Below are positions 32,559 to 42,122 of a stretch of DNA of 64,000 nucleotides, piece after piece. The DNA comes from Corynebacterium occultum (lineage in GTDB: Bacteria; Actinomycetota; Actinomycetes; Mycobacteriales; Mycobacteriaceae): contig NZ_CP046455.1 in NCBI RefSeq assembly GCF_009734425.1, positions 2,232,001-2,296,000 of the forward strand, written 5' to 3'. The translations under genes and the position numbers were made by a program. The number at the start of each line of letters is the position of its first letter. Positions within the stretch are counted from its first letter, which is position 1. The notes beneath the pieces were generated by a model that saw nothing but the letters and a program-made list of their open reading frames with translations, made no database searches and had not been told where the DNA came from.

Positions 32559-34238
32559 CTAGAAACGGCCGTCCGCAGCATGCTGCTTCCCATCCTGGTG
32601 GAGACTGACCGGCCCATCCCGATTGGGGAAGAGCACTGGGATCCCCTCCCCCGTGTACAGCGGAAGCAGGCTGGGTTCACCTCCCCCATCCTGCACGATG
32701 ACCACCTGGGTTCCCACCGGCACCGGCGCAATTCCAGCCTCGCTGTCGACCACATGCTGCTGCAGCTGTGCCAGCGGGATTTCCGGGGACCGGAAAAACG
32801 ATGGCTGGATTCCCGCCACACCGGCACACAGGTAGCAGGACAGCAGACCCCCGAGCACCTTGCGGGGATGGTGGTGGAGAAAGGCTGCGATCAGCCAGCA
32901 GCAGAAGAGCAGCACCCACACCGGACCCACCCAGCCATCCGGGGTGTCGATGGTGGCTGAGGGCAACTGCGCACACCAGGCGGCGGTGTGGTGGATCCAC
33001 CAGGTACAGGGTTCCACCACTTTCAGGGGCCACCACTCCAACCCACCTGGCAGCAGGCTGAGACCCGCAGCCAGCAGCCCGAACAGGGTCACGGGTGCCA
33101 CTGCCGGGCTGACCAGCACATTGGCTAACACCGCCACCAGGGAAACCCGACCGCTCATCATCGCGATCAGCGGCATGGTCACCACATCAGCAGCGATGGC
33201 CACAGCCAGAGCACGCACGAGGATCTCCGGCCACCTGGTCGGCGCCAGGACGCGGGCCAGCAGTGGGCTCAGGGCTACGATGCCGGCGGTGGCGGCCACC
33301 GAAAGCGCGAAACCATAGGAGACCGCCAGATCACTGTCATAGAGCAGCAAGGCACCCACCGAGAGGCTGAGAGCATGGATGGGTTCCATCCGGGCGGAGT
33401 TGAGCACCGCCAACAACCCCACCACCCCGGTGACGGCGGCGCGCAACACACTGGGCTCAGTTCCCACCAGACAGACGAAGAGCAGCAGGGCTCCACCTGC
33501 GGCGCAGGTCTGGATCCTGGGGCCGAGGGTGAGCCAACGGCACAGGAGGATGACGGTGGTGGTCACGATCATCACATTGGAACCGCTTACCGCGCTCAGA
33601 TGGGAAAGCCCGGTGTCCAGGTAGAGCTGGTTCTCCACTTCCGTCTGCAGGGAGGTGTCACCGAGCACCATGCCGGGCAGCAACCCCTGGGAGGAGGGTC
33701 CCACGCTCTCCATCACCGCGGTGGAAAAACACTCCCGGACGTGCGCGGCGAAGGCACTCATCCCACTCGCCGGGTGTGCCATCTCAATTTCAGTGGCCAG
33801 GGCGAGTACCTCCCCCAACCCGGGGCGCTCGGAGTCCTGCAGTCGGACCGGCAGGTGCACCAGGGCCCCGGCCACCGCCTCTTCGGGTAGTGCCGTGGTC
33901 TTGAGCAGGGTGGGCACCGGTGTCGGATAGTCGTCCACTCGGATCCGGAGTATCCAGGTCCCGGGGTTAACCTCTGCGGGGCTGCCGACCAGCCGGCCTT
34001 TCAGGGTGTCGCCGAGTTCTGCGGCCGCCACTGCGCTGAGCCTGGTGTGGACGAATCCGCTGGCCACTGTTCCGGTGCTGCCGAGCAGGAGTGCCTGCCC
34101 GGGGTGGCGCAGTATCAGGGCGATCAGGACGGCCAGCAGGACCAGGCCGAGGCTGGGCCAGATTCCCCGGGTGAACAGCGCCAGGAGGGTCAGTGCCCAG
34201 AGCAGGAGTGCCGTGGGTACCAGGCGCAGTTCACTCAT
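32559..34238 (-). CDS. comEC: ComEC/Rec2 DNA-uptake channel, lacking the metallo-beta-lactamase domain
   Basis: A 559-residue polytopic protein. The competence domain carries LSHLSAVSGSNVMIVTTTVILL and AAVTGVVGLLAVLNSARMEP, motifs of the channel that passes single-stranded DNA across the membrane. It stops about 90 residues after the last helix, so the C-terminal metallo-beta-lactamase-like nuclease of full-length ComEC is absent. The ATG overlaps the comEA stop (ATGA). Whether the host is naturally transformable is unknown. Confidence 0.92.
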   Translation of the reverse strand: MSELRLVPTALLLWALTLLALFTRGIWPSLGLVLLAVLIALILRHPGQALLLGSTGTVASGFVHTRLSAVAAAELGDTLKGRLVGSPAEVNPGTWILRIRVDDYPTPVPTLLKTTALPEEAVAGALVHLPVRLQDSERPGLGEVLALATEIEMAHPASGMSAFAAHVRECFSTAVMESVGPSSQGLLPGMVLGDTSLQTEVENQLYLDTGLSHLSAVSGSNVMIVTTTVILLCRWLTLGPRIQTCAAGGALLLFVCLVGTEPSVLRAAVTGVVGLLAVLNSARMEPIHALSLSVGALLLYDSDLAVSYGFALSVAATAGIVALSPLLARVLAPTRWPEILVRALAVAIAADVVTMPLIAMMSGRVSLVAVLANVLVSPAVAPVTLFGLLAAGLSLLPGGLEWWPLKVVEPCTWWIHHTAAWCAQLPSATIDTPDGWVGPVWVLLFCCWLIAAFLHHHPRKVLGGLLSCYLCAGVAGIQPSFFRSPEIPLAQLQQHVVDSEAGIAPVPVGTQVVIVQDGGGEPSLLPLYTGEGIPVLFPNRDGPVSLHQDGKQHAADGRF

Positions 34239-35068
34239 AGTGTTATCTGTTCCCTGATCGCCTCGAATTTGGCGGGCCCAATGCCCTTGACCTCCTGGAG
34301 TTGTTCAATGGTGTGGAAACCACCGATCGTTTCACGGTGGGCCAGGATCGCTGCTGCGGTCTTCTCCCCCACCCCGCTCAAGGTCATCAGCTCGGCTGCA
34401 TCCGCGGTGTTCAGGGACACCTTCCCTGCCGCTTCCTTATCGGGGAGATCATTGTCGTGCCCGGTCCCGATCACCCCGGAGACGGCCCCGTTCGAGGAGG
34501 CCCCCGGCGGGGAGGAAGCACCTGCAATGCCGGGTCCGGGTGCTTCTGGAAGATGAGTGCTCACGTGGACCTGTTCCCCGTCGTTGAGTTTCTGGGCGAG
34601 GTTCAGGGACTGGAGCTGGGCTTCTTCCCGGGGCACCGCGATCGCCAGGGCGTCGGCCACCCGGGCGCCTGGTGCCAGGGTCACCAGTCCGGGGTGCAGC
34701 ACCTCGCCGACCACACTGACCACCACATCCGCTTCCTGCTGCGGGGCCGGGGAGCCGGTCATGTCAGCAGGGCCGGTGGTTGGCATTCCCTGCTCCCCGA
34801 GGTCTTCGCTGAGGCTGCTCGCCAGGGCGTCGTCGGCTGCCGGGGATTCCAACTGCGATCCGATTGCGGCGGGGGTCGGGGTGTGGGGTTCCGGGTTCAT
34901 CCCCCGGATGCCCAGCCAACTGAAGAGTGCCAGCAGGAGAAGAACCGCCAGGGCTGCTGCCTCCTTGACTCCCACCCGCAGTCTGGGGGTGGGATAGTCC
35001 ACGTTCATCAGTTCCTCTTCCCCGGTGGGGCGGGTGAATTCGCGGAGTCTGTCCATGATTGCGCTCAT
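34235..35068 (-). CDS. comEA: ComEA-like DNA-binding protein (SLBB plus helix-hairpin-helix)
   Basis: A 277-residue membrane-anchored protein. One helix (EAAALAVLLLLALFSWLGI, about 36-54) is followed by a Pro/Ser-rich linker and an SLBB domain (VVVSVVGEVLHPGLVTLAPGARVADAL). The C-terminal tandem HhH motif is VSLNTADAAELMTLSGVGEKTAAAILAHRE and VKGIGPAKFEAI. It binds incoming DNA outside the membrane and hands it to ComEC, encoded directly downstream. Confidence 0.92.
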   Translation of the reverse strand: MSAIMDRLREFTRPTGEEELMNVDYPTPRLRVGVKEAAALAVLLLLALFSWLGIRGMNPEPHTPTPAAIGSQLESPAADDALASSLSEDLGEQGMPTTGPADMTGSPAPQQEADVVVSVVGEVLHPGLVTLAPGARVADALAIAVPREEAQLQSLNLAQKLNDGEQVHVSTHLPEAPGPGIAGASSPPGASSNGAVSGVIGTGHDNDLPDKEAAGKVSLNTADAAELMTLSGVGEKTAAAILAHRETIGGFHTIEQLQEVKGIGPAKFEAIREQITL

Positions 35069-35196
35069 GTCGCTGAAGCTAGGGGGTGGTTGGAAAAAGT
35101 GCCATTGTGCAGCTGAAATGGCTGTGGATAACTTCTCCTTCCAGGCCGCGGCTGTGGAGAACCCGACCTTTCGGGCGTGAGCGGGTCAGTTCAGAT

Positions 35197-35242
35197 ACCC
35201 GTTTGCGGGTTCTCGGACAGAGGTGGGAAAGCTTCCCACCTC
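35197..35242 (+). promoter_or_regulatory. Two tandem hairpins upstream of the 35300 gene
   Basis: ACCCG-TTTG-CGGGT (35197-35210) is followed by GAGGTGGGAA-AGC-TTCCCACCTC (35220-35242). The second extends by GGAC/GTCC across one mismatch. They lie 60-100 bases before the GTG start of the next gene and about 130-170 from comEA. There is no T-run, so a structured leader or operator is more likely than a terminator. Confidence 0.45.
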
Positions 35243-35299
35243 GGTCCGGTGCCTGTGCTTTGATGGGGTGCAACCCCCTCGGAATTGAAGGAGCCGTTT

Positions 35300-36055
35300 G
35301 TGACGTTTTCTGCAGCACAGTCCCCGCAGCCTGATTTTGATCCTCAGGTCGTGGCTGCCGCAGCTTTCCCGGCGGTCAGAATGGTGCTGGCTCATCATGA
35401 TTTCCATACCTTCAGCGGCCGTCCCTCTGCTGCTGAGCTGTTGCGGGGAGAGGCCGCCGGGGTGGCCACCTCCCCGGAGGAGTTGATTGAGGCCGCCGCA
35501 CATCAGCCGGAGGGGTTGCCGCTGAAGTTCTCCTCCCTGACGGGTGAAAGCGGCCCCCTGTTCCTGGGGTTGGGGATCTCAGCGGCATTCCTGCTCACCG
35601 CCCTCCCCCTCTCCGGTGGGAGGGTTGGGCGGGACATCCCAGGCTGGGTTCGAGGGGCCTGGGTGACGGGTTCGTTGCTTCCCGGGGCGTTGGGTGTGGG
35701 TGTCAGTCTCAAGGGGTTGCTGCGCGCGGCAGGGAGACCCCAGCTGCAGATCACGCAATCCCGTCAGGCTCTGGAGAAGGAGTTGGGTACCACCCTGGAG
35801 GAACTGCCGGTGCTCTATGTGGGCGAGCAGTCACTGTCCGCTGAGGAACGGGTTCTGCTACGCCAGCTGTGTGGTTTTCACGGCATGCTCAGGGAACGGG
35901 GTTGCCCGATGCCGACCGCCGAGTGGAAATCACTGAGCGAGGAGGCGTTGGCGGCATTGCGGGCTTATCGCTGCAGCGAGGACCATGCTCCTGCCCGACG
36001 GGTGGGCGCCCTCATCGATGAGTGGGTCAGCACCGCCGAGAACAGCAGCCGCTAG
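35300..36055 (+). CDS. Corynebacterial membrane protein of unknown function
   Basis: A 251-residue protein read from the GTG at 35300, which has GAAGGAG six bases upstream; a TTG at 35285 is the only alternative. Residues 1-80 are soluble. Two hydrophobic segments follow (LFLGLGISAAFLLTALPL and GAWVTGSLLPGALGVGVSL), then a soluble C-terminal half rich in Leu, Glu and Arg with probable helices. No domain is recognised. It is divergent from comEA and convergent with degV. Confidence 0.7.
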   Translation: MTFSAAQSPQPDFDPQVVAAAAFPAVRMVLAHHDFHTFSGRPSAAELLRGEAAGVATSPEELIEAAAHQPEGLPLKFSSLTGESGPLFLGLGISAAFLLTALPLSGGRVGRDIPGWVRGAWVTGSLLPGALGVGVSLKGLLRAAGRPQLQITQSRQALEKELGTTLEELPVLYVGEQSLSAEERVLLRQLCGFHGMLRERGCPMPTAEWKSLSEEALAALRAYRCSEDHAPARRVGALIDEWVSTAENSSR

Positions 36056-36138
36056 GAAAACGGGCAGCGGAAAAGAGCCGCCCCATTCTGGGGGATCCGG
36101 AACCAGCGTCCCACCGGGGGAAACCCCCCGGGGAGAAG

Positions 36139-36936
36139 CTAGTCGGCTCCCTCGGGGTGGTCCCCGAAGATCACCGACACCCCGACGGCCCCATCACCGG
36201 TGTGGACCGCAAGGGTGTCCTCCAGGTCCAGGATCATGAAACTGGATCCTTCGGGCAGTGCCTCTGTCAGCATGTCCTCCAGCTTGTCCGCGGATTCGGG
36301 GGTGTTGCGGTGTTGGATGGCCACGAAGGCGGGTTTCTCGGTGCCGCGTTCCCGCACCAGTTCCACCAGTTTGATGAAGGCCTTGACCTGGGTGCGGGTG
36401 ATGCCCGCCAGTTCCAGTCGACCATTGTTGACCTTCATGATCGGTTTCGTGGCCAGGGCGGTGGAGAGTACTGCGGTGGCGGTGGAGATCCGGCCGGATT
36501 TACGCAGTTCATCCAGGCGGTGGAGGTAGATCCAGGTGCCGGAACGTTTGAGGGTGTCCTCCGCGATGTCCTGGCATTCCGCCAGGGTCGCACCTTCCAG
36601 GGCAAGTTTGGCGGCTGCCATGGCGGCAGCCCCCACCGCCATTCCCACCGACGCGGTCTCGATCACCTTCACCGTGTCATCGAAGACGGCGGCCGCGGTC
36701 ACCGCAGCGGACCAGGTGGAGGAGAGTTCCTTGGACAGGTGGAGGGCGAGTACCCCATCATCTCCACCGCGTTCCAGCTGGCGGGCATAAGCCGCGGTCA
36801 ATTCCAGGGAGGACAGTCCGGAGGTGGAGGTTTCCTCACCCCGCATGACGTGGAGGTCCACCACGGTGATGTCGAGTTCTTCGATGACCCCCGCCGGTAG
36901 CCCGGCGGAGGAGTCGGTGACGATGCGGACCGCCAT
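36139..36936 (-). CDS. DegV family fatty-acid-binding protein
   Basis: A 265-residue protein starting MAVRIVTDSSAGLPAGVIEE, the DegV signature. DegV (FakB-like) proteins hold a single fatty acid and, in firmicutes, present it to the FakA kinase. The pattern GMAVGAAAMAAAKLALEGATL and a C-terminal AVHTGDGAVGVSV fit the family. It starts one base after the stop of gpgP, so the two are one operon; the frame reaching 37044 would overlap that gene. No FakA gene is in the window. Confidence 0.88.
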   Translation of the reverse strand: MAVRIVTDSSAGLPAGVIEELDITVVDLHVMRGEETSTSGLSSLELTAAYARQLERGGDDGVLALHLSKELSSTWSAAVTAAAVFDDTVKVIETASVGMAVGAAAMAAAKLALEGATLAECQDIAEDTLKRSGTWIYLHRLDELRKSGRISTATAVLSTALATKPIMKVNNGRLELAGITRTQVKAFIKLVELVRERGTEKPAFVAIQHRNTPESADKLEDMLTEALPEGSSFMILDLEDTLAVHTGDGAVGVSVIFGDHPEGAD

Positions 36937-36937
36937 A

Positions 36938-37633
36938 TCAGGCCCCCACGTTCCAGCCGTCCAGGTACCACTGGGCGTCGTTGACGTTGCCGCTGTGGAA
37001 TCGGGCGCTGAGGGGGTCCGGCTCGGATTCTCCATCGGCATCATTGCTTCCCGGGAGGAAACGTGGGCGTGCGCTCAGCCGGGAGGAGTTGGTGTTTCCC
37101 AACCCGGAGAACATGGGGTACTGGGACACCTCCAGGCCCAGGAGGCTGGAGGTGAGTGCGGAGATGGTGCCCCCGTGGGCAACCACCAGGACAGCGGAAT
37201 CATCCCACTGTTGGAAGTCGCTCATCAGCTCCTCGATGACGGGACGGGCCCGTCTGGCGACCTGCACCCGGGATTCCCCGCCGGGCGGGGCCCAGGTGGC
37301 GTCATGGCGCCAGAGGGCACGTGCCCCGGGGAGTTCCGTGTCGACCTCGGCATGGGAACGTCCCTGCCACTGCCCCAGGTCGGTTTCCCTCAGGCGGCGG
37401 TCGGTGCTGACCCCGATGCCGAGAAATTCGGCCACGACGGTGGCGGTGTCAAAGGCCCGGGTCAGGTCGGAGGAGATGATTCGGGAGATGCCCTCGGAGC
37501 GCAGCAACTCTGCGGCTCGCTGTGCCTGAGCCCGACCGATGTCGGACAGATCGGTATCCAGCTGGCCCTGCATACGGCGGGTCGCGTTGTATTCGGTCTG
37601 CCCGTGTCGGAGCAGGATCAGGCGGCGGGTCAT
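36938..37633 (-). CDS. gpgP: Histidine phosphatase, probable glucosyl-3-phosphoglycerate phosphatase
   Basis: A 231-residue phosphoglycerate-mutase-like phosphatase. LILLRHGQTEYNATRRMQGQ carries the catalytic RHG near residue 10; ETDLGQWQGRSHAEV and VVAHGGTISALTSSLLG supply the other active-site residues. In mycobacteria the gene at this place, beside rsfS and nadD, is GpgP, which acts in methylglucose lipopolysaccharide synthesis. The specific substrate here is inferred from synteny. Its ATG overlaps the rsfS stop. Confidence 0.8.
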   Translation of the reverse strand: MTRRLILLRHGQTEYNATRRMQGQLDTDLSDIGRAQAQRAAELLRSEGISRIISSDLTRAFDTATVVAEFLGIGVSTDRRLRETDLGQWQGRSHAEVDTELPGARALWRHDATWAPPGGESRVQVARRARPVIEELMSDFQQWDDSAVLVVAHGGTISALTSSLLGLEVSQYPMFSGLGNTNSSRLSARPRFLPGSNDADGESEPDPLSARFHSGNVNDAQWYLDGWNVGA

Positions 37634-38097
37634 TCCTCTTCAACCTCCGGCTCCTGCTCGGCGAGGGGGATCTCGTCGATGGAGCTGACGTTGCGGACAT
37701 CAACTTCATCGCCGAATTCACCGGGGCGGCTGGCCTCGGGCAGACCCTCGATGGCGATGACCGGGCAGTCACGGTAGAGGCGGTCCAGGCCGTAGAATTC
37801 ACGCTCGGCCTGACGCTGGACATGCACGACGACAATGCCGTAGTCCAGCAGCACCCAGCGGTTCTCGCGGTTTCCCTCACGGCGGATCGGCTCGATGCCG
37901 GCCTCGGTGAGCTTCTCCTCGACTTCTTCGACGATGGCGCGGACCTGGCGCTCAGTGTCTGCCGAGGCGATCACGAAAGCATCGGAAATCGCCAGGACAT
38001 CAGAGACGTCCAGCACGATGATGTTGTCGGCCTTCTTCTCATCGGCGGCCAGGGCCGCGATGGTGGCCAGGCGCAGGGATTCTTGGGTAACAGTCAC
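37630..38097 (-). CDS. rsfS: Ribosomal silencing factor RsfS
   Basis: A 155-residue protein that binds L14 (uL14) and blocks subunit joining when nutrients are low. The core is IIVLDVSDVLAISDAFVIAS, REGNRENRWVLLDYGIVVVHVQ and REFYGLDRLYRDCPVI. A C-terminal acidic tail of about 40 residues is longer than in E. coli. It is followed by gpgP and preceded by nadD, the common actinobacterial order. Confidence 0.94.
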   Translation of the reverse strand: MTVTQESLRLATIAALAADEKKADNIIVLDVSDVLAISDAFVIASADTERQVRAIVEEVEEKLTEAGIEPIRREGNRENRWVLLDYGIVVVHVQRQAEREFYGLDRLYRDCPVIAIEGLPEASRPGEFGDEVDVRNVSSIDEIPLAEQEPEVEEE

Positions 38098-38285
38098 ATG
38101 GGTCCTTTACTAGCTTGTGGTTTCGGATCCCCCGCGGGTATGCGGGCAGATACGAGTTATCCACCAGTTTTCCACGAATGCGCCGGTTTCTCCTAGTCAC
38201 GGGCTAAAGTCGTGGGTTTTCCCACCCAGATTAACCCGCTCGGTCACCTCCGCGCTCCCCGAGGCGGCACCCATCCCTGCCGGGA

Positions 38286-38933
38286 TCAGCTGGTGTGCGG
38301 CTCCGGGGCGGCGGCGTAGAGATCACTTTTGGCGATGTACTGGACCACCCCATCCGGCACCAGGTACCAGACGGGGCGCCCCTCGGCGGCACGTTTCCGG
38401 CAGTCGGTGGAGGATATCGCCATGGCCGGGATCTCCACCAGGGAAACTCTTTCCCGGTGGATCTCGGGGATGATGTCGGTGTGCAGCTCATAACCGGGCC
38501 GGGTGACCCCGACGAAGTGTGCCAGGTCGAACATCTTCTCCCAGTCCCGCCAGGTGATGATGCTGTGCATCGCGTCTGCCCCGGTGATGAAGTAGAGCTC
38601 GGCCCCGGGATAGTGGGCGGCCAAGTCCCGGAGGGTGTCCACCGTGTAGGTCGGCCCACCACGGTCAATGTCGACCCGGCTGACGGTGAAACGTGGGTTG
38701 GAGGCGGTGGCGATCACCGTCATCAGGTAGCGGTCCTCCGCCGGACTGACCCTCCGCTCCGCCTTCTGCCAGGGTTGGCCGGTGGGCACGAAGATCACCG
38801 AGTCCAGGTCGAAACGGTTCGCCACTTCACTGGCCGCGACCAGGTGTCCGTGATGGATGGGGTCGAAGGTGCCACCCATGATCCCGAGGCGGCGGGGCCG
38901 GGTGCTGGTGGAGGCGGAAGTGGAGTCGCTCAT
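38286..38933 (-). CDS. nadD: Nicotinate-nucleotide adenylyltransferase
   Basis: A 215-residue enzyme that joins nicotinate mononucleotide and ATP to deamido-NAD+. [20 protein letters not shown] holds the GxFxPxHxGH nucleotidyltransferase motif at about residues 18-37, and [15 protein letters not shown] is the ISSTxxR motif. The start MSDSTSAS is preferred because the longer frame to 39044 would overlap the cutinase gene. Confidence 0.95.
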   Translation of the reverse strand: MSDSTSASTSTRPRRLGIMGGTFDPIHHGHLVAASEVANRFDLDSVIFVPTGQPWQKAERRVSPAEDRYLMTVIATASNPRFTVSRVDIDRGGPTYTVDTLRDLAAHYPGAELYFITGADAMHSIITWRDWEKMFDLAHFVGVTRPGYELHTDIIPEIHRERVSLVEIPAMAISSTDCRKRAAEGRPVWYLVPDGVVQYIAKSDLYAAAPEPHTS

Positions 38934-39022
38934 GGCCCGGAAGTATATCCGCGCCGGGGGCCGACAGTATCGGGGGTGCCGTCCCCTCCCCACCCCCTCC
39001 CCCTGGGGCCGATGGCTTCCCC

Positions 39023-39913
39023 TCAGCGGACCTGGTCGACCCATTCTCCCAGGGCATCGGCCAGTGCCAGCTGTCCGCTGTCACCGAGCTGGCGGAAGTA
39101 GTTGGCGTGGGGGCCACCGCCGTCCTCCTGCAGGGAACGGCTGACCGCCTGCGGGGAAGGATCACAGACCAGGTCATCGGGAAGACAGTAATGGATCCGG
39201 TTGGGGGTGTGGGCGGCAGGCTCAAACCAGTGCAATGCCCCGGTGGTGTACCCCGGCACACCGATCACCTCCGCCCCGGTGTCACGGAGGAAGGGGCTGC
39301 CGAGGTAGACCGCCCCGGCGAGCTGATCCCGCTCGGCCAGCCACTGCTCCTGCTGGGGCAGCACCAGGGCCCCCAGGGAGTAGCCGAAAAGCAGGTACTT
39401 CGGGGTGCAGCCCGTGTCTGTCTCATAGGCGGTGATGGCCTGCCTGGGGCCTTGGGCGCCGGCTGTCATGGCGCGTCGTACACCGGCGGCCACCGCCGGG
39501 ACCAGCTTTCCGGCGCTGCTGAACAGGTCGCTCAGCTCCCCGTCCTTGCCCTCCTCCGGCAGGGGGATATCGGCCGGATAATACTGCTCCGGCACCCCGT
39601 GGACCTGCACATCATCAAGAAGAGAAGCTCCCCCATGGGTCTGCCGGTAGCGTTGCTCCACCAGCTCCAGGTAGTCACCGATCCGGGTGCTTTCCCGGCC
39701 GTTGGACCAGAAGCCCGCTGCGCCGCCATAGCGGCGGGGCTCGAAACTCGCTTCGGCATCATTGCCGCGGGCGACCAGCAGCACCACGGCCGGGCAACTA
39801 CCCATCAGCTCCCCGGCTGACCCGGCCGCGCTTATCGACGCCCCGGTCACCGGGGGCGTCGTCAAGCACCAGGTGGTGAGTACTGCCACCAGGACAGCCC
39901 CGAGTTTTCGCAT
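39023..39913 (-). CDS. Secreted cutinase-family esterase, copy 1
   Basis: A 296-residue precursor with an N-terminal signal peptide ([23 protein letters not shown]). The mature part is a cutinase-like alpha/beta hydrolase: [40 protein letters not shown] with the nucleophile serine, DDLVCDPSP with the acid and GPHANYF with the histidine. Cysteines flanking these blocks fit the usual disulfides. In mycolate-containing bacteria such proteins cleave lipid esters in the envelope. A second relative lies directly upstream. Confidence 0.85.
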   Translation of the reverse strand: MRKLGAVLVAVLTTWCLTTPPVTGASISAAGSAGELMGSCPAVVLLVARGNDAEASFEPRRYGGAAGFWSNGRESTRIGDYLELVEQRYRQTHGGASLLDDVQVHGVPEQYYPADIPLPEEGKDGELSDLFSSAGKLVPAVAAGVRRAMTAGAQGPRQAITAYETDTGCTPKYLLFGYSLGALVLPQQEQWLAERDQLAGAVYLGSPFLRDTGAEVIGVPGYTTGALHWFEPAAHTPNRIHYCLPDDLVCDPSPQAVSRSLQEDGGGPHANYFRQLGDSGQLALADALGEWVDQVR

Positions 39914-39988
39914 TGCCCAGCTCCTTGCGCAGAGATTTTCACCATCACTGTGGCCAGGGTATCCGGGGCGGTGGATCTGGGGGCGGGG

Positions 39989-41155
39989 TCAGTTCCCGCG
40001 TACCTCATCCACCCAGGTGGCGAAGGTACGCAGCACAGCCTCATCATCGGTGCGGTGTGCCGGATTCTGGGTGAAGTACTGCAGGTGGGTGCCCATGATC
40101 CCGGAAGCAGCCACCGAGGAGGTGGCCAAGCGCAGGTCACAGACCAGGTCCTCGTGGAGGCAGTACTCCACCCGGTTCTCGGTGGCTGCCAGCTCCCCGG
40201 AGGTCGGTCCCTGGATCCGCAGCACCCCGCCGCCCTTGGCTCCCTCCCCGACCAGCCAGGGGCTGCCCGTTTCCAGCAGGGGGTTGCCCAGATAGATCGC
40301 CCCGGCCAGGGTACCGCGCTCCGCCAGCGATTCCTCCGCATGCGCCAGGGCGGCCGCCCCCTGGGAGTAGCCGGCCAGAATGTACTGCGGGGAGCAACCG
40401 GTGTCCTCCACCATCCCCACCGCTGCCTTCACCCCTTTGGTGCCTCGTTCCACACTGTCGAAGAAACCGCTGGCGGTCTCCTGGATCACCTGTCCTGCAC
40501 TGCTGCCGGCATCCGAGAGATCCTGGGTGGGGCGGATATGGGTGGCCGGGTAGAGACTTTCATCCAGTCCCAGCACATAGACATCCTCCATCAGGGACTG
40601 CCCCGGATGATCCAGCTGGTACTGGGCCTCCGCAGCGTGGAAGAAGCGTCGCCAGGTCTCCGCCTCCCGACCATTGGAGACCCAGGGGGCGTTGTCGGAG
40701 TAGCGAGTCGGCACGAGAACAAAGTTCTGTCCGCTCCCCCGCCCCGTGATCACCACCACCGCGGGGCAGACCCCGGATTCCTCAATTCCGATGGCTGGTT
40801 CGTAGTAGCCGATCTCCACCAGCTCATCGATGAAACCGGCCATGATCAGCTTCTCCACATACCCCAGTTCCACCAGACGACGCAGATGTCCCTCAGCCAC
40901 CAGCCGGGCAATATTCCCCGCGTCGACCTGCTCATGCAGGTACCTGTCCCGGCGTTCCTGATCCGAGGAGCTGAGCCACTCCGAGAAAGCGGAGAGTTCA
41001 GAACTGCTCTGCGAGCTGCCGGAACTGCCCAGACTGCTCAGCGAACTGCCGGGCCCGGACTGGGCGCCGGCCATACCTGGGGTGGTGGCCAGCAGGGTGG
41101 CGCTGAACAACACCGCAGCCGCCGCAACCCGTTTCTTCACATTTCCCGACATCAC
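39989..41155 (-). CDS. Secreted cutinase-family esterase, copy 2
   Basis: A 388-residue precursor. The signal peptide VKKRVAAAAVLFSATLLATT is followed by a Ser/Gly-rich linker and a helical segment of about 80 residues (RLVAEGHLRRLVELGYVEKL...) that copy 1 lacks. Then the cutinase domain: CPAVVVITGRGSGQNFVLV, GCSPQYILAGYSQGAAAL with the nucleophile serine, CLHEDLVCD with the acid and THLQYF with the histidine. The two genes are 75 bases apart on the same strand, probably an old tandem duplication. The substrate is not known. Confidence 0.85.
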   Translation of the reverse strand: MMSGNVKKRVAAAAVLFSATLLATTPGMAGAQSGPGSSLSSLGSSGSSQSSSELSAFSEWLSSSDQERRDRYLHEQVDAGNIARLVAEGHLRRLVELGYVEKLIMAGFIDELVEIGYYEPAIGIEESGVCPAVVVITGRGSGQNFVLVPTRYSDNAPWVSNGREAETWRRFFHAAEAQYQLDHPGQSLMEDVYVLGLDESLYPATHIRPTQDLSDAGSSAGQVIQETASGFFDSVERGTKGVKAAVGMVEDTGCSPQYILAGYSQGAAALAHAEESLAERGTLAGAIYLGNPLLETGSPWLVGEGAKGGGVLRIQGPTSGELAATENRVEYCLHEDLVCDLRLATSSVAASGIMGTHLQYFTQNPAHRTDDEAVLRTFATWVDEVRGN

Positions 41156-41270
41156 AGGCTCCTTCGTCTCATTCCCAGGACCGTGCGGGAGGCGATCCGC
41201 CCTTCTACCCCAGTCTCAGGCCCATCATAGAACGACCCTCTGGGACAGCGTCCGACATGGGCCGGAAATC

Positions 41271-41951
41271 TCACAACACCCTGTCGCCGCCCCGGATTCC
41301 AGTGGCGGCGGCCCGCAACCGGGCGCTGAGCAAACGGCGGGAACGGGAAATATGCTCCTGCAACAACCGCACCGCCAGGGCTTCCGACCCCTGCGCAATC
41401 AGCTCCAGCAATAATTCATGTTCCTGGGCGATGGCCCCCTCCTCCAGCAGGGTGGCACCCTGAACCTGGATCATGCACAACCTGATTTCATCACTGAGCC
41501 CCCGGTAGATGGCGGTGGTCCGGGCACTGGCCAGGGACTCCACCAAGGCGGAGTGGAAGCGCACATCAGGTTCGACCAGCTGGATCGGAGCCACCCCGGC
41601 CAGGGAGCGGATCTCAGCATTGGCTTCCCGAGCTGCCTCCGGCACCATGCGGAGCTGTGCCAGTCGACGCACCACCTCGGATTCGATGAGCTCCCGGGTT
41701 CGGTAGATATCCTCCACCTCCCCGCTGCTCAGCACCGTGACCCGGGCACTGCGGTGCGCCTGTCGGCTCAGTAACCGGGAGGAAACCAGGGTCTCGATGG
41801 CGGTTTTGGCGGTAGCCCGGGACACCTCATATTCCGCCGCCAACCAGACCTCCCCGAGCGGGGTACCCGGGGGAAGTTCCCCGGTGAGCACCCGACGCCG
41901 CAGGTCCGCACCGACCTGTTCCGCGGCGGAATGAACCATCTCCGCAACCAT
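41271..41951 (-). CDS. GntR/FCD-family transcriptional regulator
   Basis: A 226-residue repressor. The winged helix is at about residues 10-75 (VGADLRRRVLTGELPPGTPL, VSRATAKTAIETLVS). The FCD ligand-binding domain follows, with its metal-site histidines likely in VRFHSALVE, EHELLLELI and EHISRSRRL. The ATG at 41951 has GAGGAGGGG upstream; the frame to 42080 is not needed. It is divergent from the D-lactate-type dehydrogenase, and paired 11-bp sites between them match the LldR operator pattern, so it probably senses a 2-hydroxy acid and controls that gene and itself. Confidence 0.88.
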   Translation of the reverse strand: MVAEMVHSAAEQVGADLRRRVLTGELPPGTPLGEVWLAAEYEVSRATAKTAIETLVSSRLLSRQAHRSARVTVLSSGEVEDIYRTRELIESEVVRRLAQLRMVPEAAREANAEIRSLAGVAPIQLVEPDVRFHSALVESLASARTTAIYRGLSDEIRLCMIQVQGATLLEEGAIAQEHELLLELIAQGSEALAVRLLQEHISRSRRLLSARLRAAATGIRGGDRVL

Positions 41952-42122
41952 CTCCGCTCCCCTCCTCAAACTGTGCTGGTTCCTGTTCCCTCTCCCCAGG
42001 TTCCACCCAGGGGTTCCCCACCCCCTCGAAATTCCCCGGGGGGGGGAGCTCGAGGAAGAAGAGGCCAACCTCCCACACACCTCACAAATGTGACTTGACT
42101 CACCCCTAAAGCTATTTCATAC

